Positions 56,901 through 64,000 of a DNA stretch of 64,000 bases are shown one piece after another. Made by a program: the position numbers and the translations under genes. The notes below the pieces were generated by a model. It saw nothing but the letters and a program-made list of their open reading frames with translations. It did no database searches and was not told the origin of the DNA. The stretch comes from Hsuehochloa calcarea. Its lineage: Eukaryota; Streptophyta; Magnoliopsida; Poales; Poaceae. The stretch lies in NCBI GenBank assembly GCA_036346395.1, contig CM070598.1, positions 5,811,517-5,875,516 of the forward strand, in the 5' to 3' direction. How positions within the stretch are numbered: position 1 is the first letter of the stretch; every line of letters begins with the position of its first letter.

Positions 56901-59900
56901 TGAAACCAATACAGATCAAAACTTAAAGACTAGTTTAAATGACAAAAAAAGAAATGTTCAAACCATCAAGTATAAGATACCTGTAGCCAAGTGTTGCTCT
57001 GCTAACAAGTCCAAGCAACAAGGAACCCTGGAATAGTTTGCTAGGTACTTGAACTAAATCACTTGCCCCAGCAGGATTTGAGGAGAGTAACAAGCCTACA
57101 AAGAACATTGAAAAAGAAAGTGCAGCTCCAGCCAGAGGACCAGCCATTGATATGTCAAACATTGTCTTCCGATCCGGCAGAATGGATTTGAACTACAGGA
57201 GTGAATAATGAAAATAAGAGAAGTTCCAAGCCAGTGGTCAAAAGAAGCATGCATCACTGCATTAGACTTTTGCAATTTAGTGCACAAAACCAGAAACAAA
57301 ATCCAACTTGTAAGGCAAGAAAAATCCAATTGCTTCCTTAGCATTTAGACTCTAGAGTGTACCTCTGGCGAATGATGACACTAGAAGTAGCCAGAAAACA
57401 GTATCAGTACTCAGGCACCATTTCAATGAAATTTAAATATTGTCTGCCTATCTAGGGATATAGACAATAAGACAAGATATTTTGAAGGAAAAAGACATAT
57501 GTTTCCCTAAACCCTGCCATGTTTATAGGAGGTAAATCGGTTAATACAGATAAAGAGCACTGTATTATCAAGATGTTACCCAACTGTTCACCATCAGCAT
57601 GCTAATGATCAATTATCAATATATAATAAGGCAATAGCAGAATATCCCTGTACCAGACAATCTAAATACCAATCGATATTACTTCTTTAATTAAATACTG
57701 ACCTGAGTAATTGCACCAAAAGTTCCAAGAGTGAAGTTTGGAATGAAGAAAGGAATGCTCAGTTTCACCTTTTTTGGAAATGCCACCAAAAAGTGTCCAA
57801 CCTCCTGCATACAGAATGCAACACGGTAGGTCAGATTAAAACAATCACAAACAAAGGGGCTTTATGAAACAGCAGTTCAAACAGACAAATAAATCAATAC
57901 ATGATTAAAGGATCCTCTGGTATCGTTGCCTGCCTTGATCATACAACACTCATTCAGTTTTGAGTCTTTATACAAACCTCTATGCAACAATGATTTCAAC
58001 AGTGGAATTAGTTGAACAATAACTCTGAACCAAGGCAGTTCAATAAGATTGATGCATTTAGCCCCTAGCCCCATACTTTATATGACAGCAAAAAATCTGT
58101 GAAATCTTTCGGATCAATATGGACCACAACAGGAAAAATTGACGTGACAGTTTTCATTATATATGCTGAAGACTTGACTCTTGAGCTGATCTAAAAGGTG
58201 CATTGATGTTCAAAAAGCTTCTTTAGGAGTTAAAATACTAGAATACAAATAGATGCTCAACAGATATAGGGCGTGAATTACATGAAATAGTTGGATAGCC
58301 AAGACCCCATAAGCCACTGGCAAAGCTGATTCCACAAATGGAAGTAAAAGTTGCATATCAGGCGGGGGTCCAGTAGCATTCGGATCAGTGAAATATGTAA
58401 CAATTTCTGGTGGAAGACTACTAATCTGCACAAAGGTTCAAATTTATTAGCAATTTGGCATAGAAGGGTATTAAGATGTGGTAGCATATAATAAATGAAG
58501 AGTAAGGCACATATACCTTTGAAGCAATTCCCAACTCAACACAGGAGAATACAGTGAGAAGGAAAAGTAACAGCGAAATGACGTATTGCCACAGGGTAGT
58601 AGGTCCAGGCTCAGAAACTTCTCTTCTAAGCAAACCAAAACTAACACGCGGTCCCCCTCGTGGGTCTTCCCCTTCTGAATTGGGCTCCTCCACCACAAAA
58701 AGATTGTACTTGTCACCTGTAAGTTCACATAGCTGCCGTTGAAGTTTTGCAAAAATTTCCTCTCTCTTCCCTCGGAGATTCCCAATAAATAGGACTCCTT
58801 CCCCAAGATCACCAAAAGGTTCTTCTTTTGTCAACCAGAATGTTGTGTAGCCAAAAAGCTTTTCCTTAATAGCCTTGACATCAGCTGGATCAACCTTTTC
58901 TGGCCCTAGGAGTTCCAATAGCTTAACTGTATCGATATTATCAACACTAAAGCTCAAAAGTGGCGGCTCATTTGGAACACCAGGAGTCTGCGCAAAGGAA
59001 GAAGTAACATAATATGTTTGAGAAAAAGAATCAGCCATGCTCATAATATTAAAACAAATATGCTTTACAAAATACAAATTAAAAGGAATGTGGATGTATG
59101 TCTTATTAGTTATTCATTGGACCTTGCAGCCAACAAAGGATACAAGACTAACAGCAAAATTCATATGATATAGGTATCATAAAACATAGCAGAGAGACAC
59201 AGAGAGATTCATCATTTAGGTAGAATTACATCTAACAACTTAACATGCAATGCCAGAATATTGAATGAAGGGTAATTTTCACTAGATACAATAGCACTAG
59301 GCTTTGACCACCAGAACAAACACATTGTGGCTCCCTCCTCCTCATTCTTCACTAATGATGTCGTGCCTACCATATTAACATTAAAATGCTACTTCTGTAC
59401 TTCACTAGCATAGTCATTTTAACACAACATTGCAAACACTAATCACAAGGATCCATCCGGGAATTTAATTCCATTTTAAATCGACAGTGGGTAGCTGACT
59501 AATAATCCTCAATGTGCATCCGATCCTGGCTGTAATTTCGCAAACAGTTCTGCCTCTCATTCCAGTCCTACTATGTTCAAAAAAATGTCAATGCAACACG
59601 AAATTTCAGCACCAAACACAAGGCACCCGCTCCCTACCAAACTGAAAGCTTAACTACATCTCCTACTCTAGTACTCCATCGAAATGCTCAGTGGCTGAGT
59701 TCCTCAGACTAACAAACAATTAAGCAATTCACCATAAACCTTACCCCGGACGACGAGGACGAGGAGAAGCTCCCCGACCGGCTCCGCTCGGATCCCAGCT
59801 CCTCCGCGCCCTCCACCTTCGCCTCCGCCGCCTCCTCCTCGCCTCGCTTCTCCCCGTCATCCTCGCCCCCGTCAACGGAGAAGCACCGCATCCGGTCGCA

Positions 59901-60068
59901 CCGCCTCAGGGCCCTCAGCCTCACCTTCAGCCTCCAGTCCAAGCACACGCCTCTCGAGCATCCCCACCGCGGGCAGCTTGAGGCGGGTGAGGAGGCCCTG
60001 GGCCTGGGGAGGCGGAGGCCGGAGGCGGTGAGGTGTACGAGGGGAGAGCTCGCGAGCGCCGCGGCCAT
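53931..60068 (-). CDS. EGY2: EGY2, chloroplast S2P-type intramembrane zinc metalloprotease
   Basis: Ten exons on minus: 60068-59745, 58987-58517, 58425-58282, 57804-57703, 57192-56981, 56407-56357, 56275-56206, 55223-55155, 54231-54181, 54089-53931. They join in phase to 1653 nt (550 aa), near the usual 550-560 aa. The first exon is a chloroplast transit peptide (MAAALASSPLV, Ser/Arg/Pro-rich) plus an acidic stretch. Then come the EGY-specific domain (PFGDLGEGVLFIGNLRGKRE, FVVEEPNSEGEDPRGG) and about eight membrane segments. The zinc site HEVGH is split by an intron (QLFH|EVGHFL). The second metal motif NMLPVGCLDGGR carries the ligand Asp. The C-terminus is LAEDLGVGLVTSF. It sits in the thylakoid or envelope membrane; EGY proteins affect chloroplast development and photosystem levels, and EGY2 is reported to influence nuclear/plastid gene expression. 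HExxH is retained, so it should be active. Introns 5 and 7 carry short tandem duplications. Confidence 0.96.
55381..55470. repeat. 46-bp tandem duplication in EGY2 intron 7
   Basis: Two nearly identical units starting AAAACATGCACTGGAAAC, differing at one base in CTACTC(A/G)ATAATTC. Confidence 0.9.
56557..56652. repeat. 48-bp tandem duplication in EGY2 intron 5
   Basis: Two units identical by eye, starting GCTTAACTATCCACACTG and ending CATCACATGTAT / CATCACATGTAA. Identity indicates a recent event. Confidence 0.92.
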
Positions 60069-62093
60069 GGGTCGGCGTGCAGTGTGGAGTTTGCCGGTGT
60101 GATGGCCGGAGGCGGGAGAGGAAGTGATGGGAGCCGGGAGGATAGGGTGCGGTGCGGGGGAGAGAGACGAGAGGAGTTGGATTTGGTTTGTTGGACTTGG
60201 ACGTAGCGAGTTGCCGACGCTTTCCACGGGTCGGAAATTGTAACTGGACCGAGCGTCCACTCCACCGCGAAAATATCCGGGGAAAATCCTCTTCTGTCTC
60301 ACTACGCTCGGATTCGATCAGTTTTTCCAGCCCGGCCCAAGGTTGGGCATACTTGCAATTGGGTCATCTCACACCGTTTGGGCGCAGCTGGATTCAGGCT
60401 TTTTTTTTTTGTTAGAGCGAACGAGGAGCGGGATTAAAGAAGGCCAAGTGGGTCTCAATTAAATATCAGTTTTTAGTGAAGTCGTCTAATCTCTGACTAC
60501 CTGTGCCTCCGTCTAATGTCTGACCATTTATGCATCCACTCGTTGTAACAGAGGTACTCAGTAGCCTACCTGTGCTCCCGCTCATTAGGGTTCGCTATCA
60601 AGCCGGCTCAGCTTGGCTCGATAAGCTAACGAGCTCGACTCGATAAAAGCTTGAGCTGCTCGCACTATCAATAGGATGGTACTATTAGCACACATACAAG
60701 CAACATAAGGACAGTATAAATGAAAACGTAGCTAATTATATAGCATATAAGTAAAACAAAGGCAAATAGGCAAATAGGCAGGAGCCGATTAGCGATCCTA
60801 ATAATTTCTAGTTCAAGCACATGCTAATATGGTTACATAGATATACAATAATTTAAATATCCGGCTAAGCTAATTAAAAGTTTTCTACATCAAAAGCCAT
60901 CACCCGTATATCCAAGTTTAATAGTCCACCTATAATCACCAAAATAGTTAACAATACGAGTTCATAACGAGCGGCTCACAAGCCAACTCGGCTCGTTAAG
61001 AGACCAAGCTGGAAAAGAGGTTCAAGCCAACTCAGATACCCAAGTTTAATAGTCCACCTATAATCGCCAAAATAGTTAACAATACGAGCTTATAACGAGC
61101 GGCTCACAAGCCAACTCGGCTCGTTAAGAGACCGAGCTGGAAAAGAGGTTCAGCTCAGCCCATAATTTTACGAGCCGAGCTTGAGCAGCTCGGCAGACCT
61201 CAGTTCAGAATGTTCAAGCAAAATAAACTCGTATCACACAAGCAAACAGCTGCACTGATTAATTGTTTGAGCTATAGATTGCAAAAAAAAAAAAAAGAGT
61301 AAGTTTTCAAGTACATGCATTGCACACTCGACTCTTGTACCGCCAACCAAACGTTACAATCTTCGCTTAGCCTGTATCAAGGGACATAACCAAACAGACA
61401 AGTTCATTTGCATCCCTGGAGCCAGCCCAGCCAACGGGGATGGTTTATATGGCATCCAGGCCAAGTATGATGAGGGTATGATGAGGGCAACCAATCACTC
61501 TCTCCAACATTTTATTACTAGCTACATGGTTCAGATTATTCCTTTTTTCTATTGAATTTTTTGTATTCATAAATCAGCTAACACAAACATGATTTTTTAT
61601 TTAATCCTTTTTAATAATATTTTAAAGTTAACCATATACTAACTTTATTTTCAATTCTGACCCCTTTGATCACGTCATTATGTCACGCCACTTTTCTCGA
61701 CATGGCCAAACCTGTCACGCAAGCCGTCGTGCTAGCGTGGAGGGCATGCGTGGCCGTTGTCACGTTAGTACTCATGGTGTGACAAGGCAGGCTTGACAGA
61801 GGTGACTTAGGTGCCGCCGGCCCACCCAGTTCTTTATTTTTTTCCCCAATCCTCCTCTCTTCCTCCCGCGCACCCTCTCTTTCCCGCCCCAACCTTCCCA
61901 AATCCATCGATTTGGAGCCGATTCGGAGTCCATAAACCCGTGGAGATCATGCCCCAAGGTAATCTCACCCTTTCCCTCCATTTATTTTGGATAAAATCAG
62001 TTAGATTGGTGGATTTAGGGTTTTATCCGAATTACATGTTTGAGCAGAATTGGTTTGAATCGTTGCACTTCGGAGTGAATTGGATAGCATTAG
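60069..62093. other. EGY2 promoter, then repeat-rich intergenic DNA
   Basis: 60069-60330 is the likely EGY2 5' UTR and promoter. 60590-61200 is a transposon-like block with GGCTCG/CGAGCC motifs at both ends. It includes a 128-bp tandem duplication (60912-61039 and 61040-61165, starting CCAAGTTTAATAGTCCACC). 61811-62098 is open on + (MPPAHPVLYFFPQ...) but shows no known domain; a donor-like AAGGTAATCTC near 61955 is the only exon hint. No gene is supported. Confidence 0.45.
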
Positions 62094-64000
62094 TGTGACG
62101 CCCCGTGTCATTACCCCTAGGGTAATCACACTTAGGCACACAGATTACTATTCATCTGCCCGGTAGAACACCGCTCCGACGAATAGCAAGCCATTTTATC
62201 AGAGTTGCGCAGCAGAACAATAAGATAGAAACTGTACATCTTTATTACAGTAGTAGCCACACAAGGCTAGGGTTCTTAATAAAGCTATTACACAAACTCA
62301 AAAGGGAGCTTCTCCGCCTCTGGAGTCTGCTCTGAACTACCGCCCTCCTACTCGTCCCACGAGTCAAAGATGGCTTCCATCTCGCCAGTCCTCGCCATTG
62401 GTGCCTCCTCCGCGGCCGTGCATCAGTACTGCAAGTCCTTCGTCCAACTCGGGATGGCTCTACGACTAGGATCTAACAAAGGAAAATACTAACAAGGTTG
62501 AGTATGTATACTCAAGAAGCATTAATAGCAAAAGGGGTGCACTGCATGACTGATCTCTGGTTATTATTACAAATTCTAAAATCATCTCATTTCTGAAAAT
62601 AAATCATTACAACATTAGGTTACAATTTTAATTCTGAAAATACTACTAGTCACTCGGAAAGAAGAAAGACCCTCAGTGGTTCCCGTAGACTCCAATCCAG
62701 GAGACTGGCATGAATTCATGATTTGTATAGCACTGCGCAGGCTTGTACCACTTTACCCATAGCTATTCTGAGCTCTCTGTGAACTGGGTCCATCGCATTT
62801 CCTTTGATGCGACTTCGAGTTCAGAATACAGAATGTTTTCCAGGTTACGTGATTAAGTCTCCACCCATTGTTTTCCGTCGGTGTCCTGAGCGCACCCAGT
62901 CCTCCACCGAGTTCCAACAATGTTGGTTGAGGCGGCTCTCATCCGTGCTCAACACTCCACCTTGGGACGGCTATCCTCCGTGCCCAACATTCCCGTTGTG
63001 GAGAACGTAATTACGTAAACAGGTAGCATTTTCTGCTCGCCGAAACGGGGAAATGGTTGGCACTGAATTTACGGCATCTGACCGAGTAAGAGTTTTGTTA
63101 GTCCTTATATTATAACCGTAGGTAAAGGAGTCCCACCTCTTACCATCATCATCATCATTATCATCATCATCATCTCTTTTCTCTGCCAAGGCCCCCTTTA
63201 CCCACATAGTAATTCTCAATTTCATCTCATCTCAGCTTTCTTATCTTTCTCATCATCTCAAACCAATTTGTTTTTGAGAAATAGTTTTGATGCAATACAT
63301 ATATGATAGAGCAATATACGGTTTACATTTAACATAACTATATTTATGCTCAAAAGATAGCTTGCCTTTAGAGTTGTAGGAAAGGTCGGCGATGACGAAT
63401 CTCTTATCAGCTTCTCCTGTTGGCACTGGTTTGCCCTCTGTAGCAAAGCGGTAGCACGAATAATATATAAATAAATACTTAGTTGAGTTTGAGTGATAAT
63501 AGATGCATAAAATGCTAATACGACTCCTATGTTAGCCAAATTTTAATTTAATAAAACTTTTGAACCAAACCCGTTAGCACTCTCCGCTAAAAATCGATTC
63601 ATCGCTAACTCGCTAATGTACCGCGACGGCCTAGCTCACGCCCTAATGCTCGACAAACACTACCACTAGGCTAAACCGGTTTCTAAACTAAAAAACCAAA
63701 CAACTAAGTTCTAATCCCAATTTCTAGTCAACCGACTAACTACTACACTACTAAACCCTAATCACTACAAAACCAATTAACTAACCGGCTAATCTACTCG
63801 ACTAATCCTAACAAAACCAACTAAACACCCTCTAATCCTAATCCTAATCTAACCCTAACCCTAACTCACCCCCTAATCTAACCCTTAATCTACCCCCCCT
63901 CTCTCTCTCACTCTCTTCTCTTCTCGCCGACGCCTCACCCTCACCCTTATCCTCTCACTCACGCGCTCTCCTCACCGCCGACTCTCCCTCTCCCTCGCCT
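62094..64000 (-). mobile_element. Second copy of the 35.8-kb LTR family, inverted, runs off the window
   Basis: Begins TGTGACGCCCCGTGTC, the reverse complement of the end of the element at 35787-38254, and follows it backwards: CGAATAGCA, AACTGTACATCT, TGGAGTCTACGG, ACCGACGGAAAA, CTCAACCAACATT. Further on, from about 63130, ATC repeats and CT-rich sequence correspond to the 36.5-37.3 kb part. The far end, its second target repeat and any internal domain lie outside the window. Confidence 0.8.
63142..63173. repeat. (ATC)n microsatellite within the LTR copy
   Basis: Near-pure ATC trinucleotide run. The forward copy at 37280-37296 has the matching GATGATGAT run in shorter form, so the repeat grew differently in the two LTR copies. 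Confidence 0.8.

Noticed and set aside
63840..63880. Telomere repeat (CCCTAACCCTAAC) near the window end
   Set aside because: Only two units inside an LTR copy with degenerate CCTAAT neighbours; the same GGGTTAGG motif occurs in the other LTR copy at 36553.

Overview
This is nuclear DNA from a plant, most likely a grass close to rice (Oryza-type). The evidence is intron-rich genes with canonical GT/AG junctions, GC-rich first exons, abundant MITEs, copia- and gypsy-type LTR elements, and protein families typical of land plants (YTH/ECT, SAP A20/AN1, phytocyanin, GH17-X8, MATH-BTB, EGY2). Genus is an inference. Almost all long single-frame ORFs are shadows or exon fragments, so I rebuilt gene models by joining exons and checking phase.

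Layout. 1-6.4 kb: two tandem YTH-domain (m6A reader) genes on +, the first only as its 3' end, the second complete (9 exons, 615 aa). 6.5-8.4 kb: decayed GC-rich coding remnants and an LTR-like piece. 8.57-10.29 kb: a large inverted-repeat (foldback) element. 10.38-18.18 kb: a segmental duplication. Copy 1 and copy 2 share about 2.3 kb holding a B3-like remnant, a plastid psaB fragment, LINE reverse-transcriptase fragments and a Tourist-like MITE. Only copy 2 carries an intact phytocyanin (blue copper) gene. A diverged third copy of the upstream segment is split by a Ty1-copia element (18178-24796) with two LTRs and a 5-bp target duplication. 25.8-28.9 kb: two SAP zinc-finger genes in tandem, the first broken by a 1-nt frameshift, the second intact. 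29-32 kb: MITE and repeats. 32.2-33.8 kb: GPI-anchored GH17 beta-1,3-glucanase on minus. 35.6-39.6 kb: a BARE/RIRE1-like solo LTR with perfect 5-bp target duplication, itself interrupted by a second solo LTR. 40.8 kb: tRNA-Gly(GCC). 42.4-45.8 kb: RFC3 clamp-loader subunit gene with 11 exons, a Walker A change and a 1-nt frameshift, followed in its 3' UTR by a small non-autonomous LTR retrotransposon. 49.2-52.1 kb: MATH-BTB (BPM) CUL3 adaptor on minus. 52.4-53.2 kb: Mutator-like element with 10-bp target duplication. 53.9-60.1 kb: EGY2 chloroplast S2P-type metalloprotease on minus (10 exons, 550 aa). 62.1 kb to the end: a second, inverted copy of the LTR seen at 35.8 kb.

The genes do not form an operon-like system; they are independent housekeeping, stress and wall genes in a TE-dense segment. 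I found no convincing undescribed molecular system. The most informative signals are structural: filled/empty TE sites between duplicate copies, a psaB insertion fused to LINE sequence, a foldback element, and probable pseudogenisation of RFC3 and one SAP gene.
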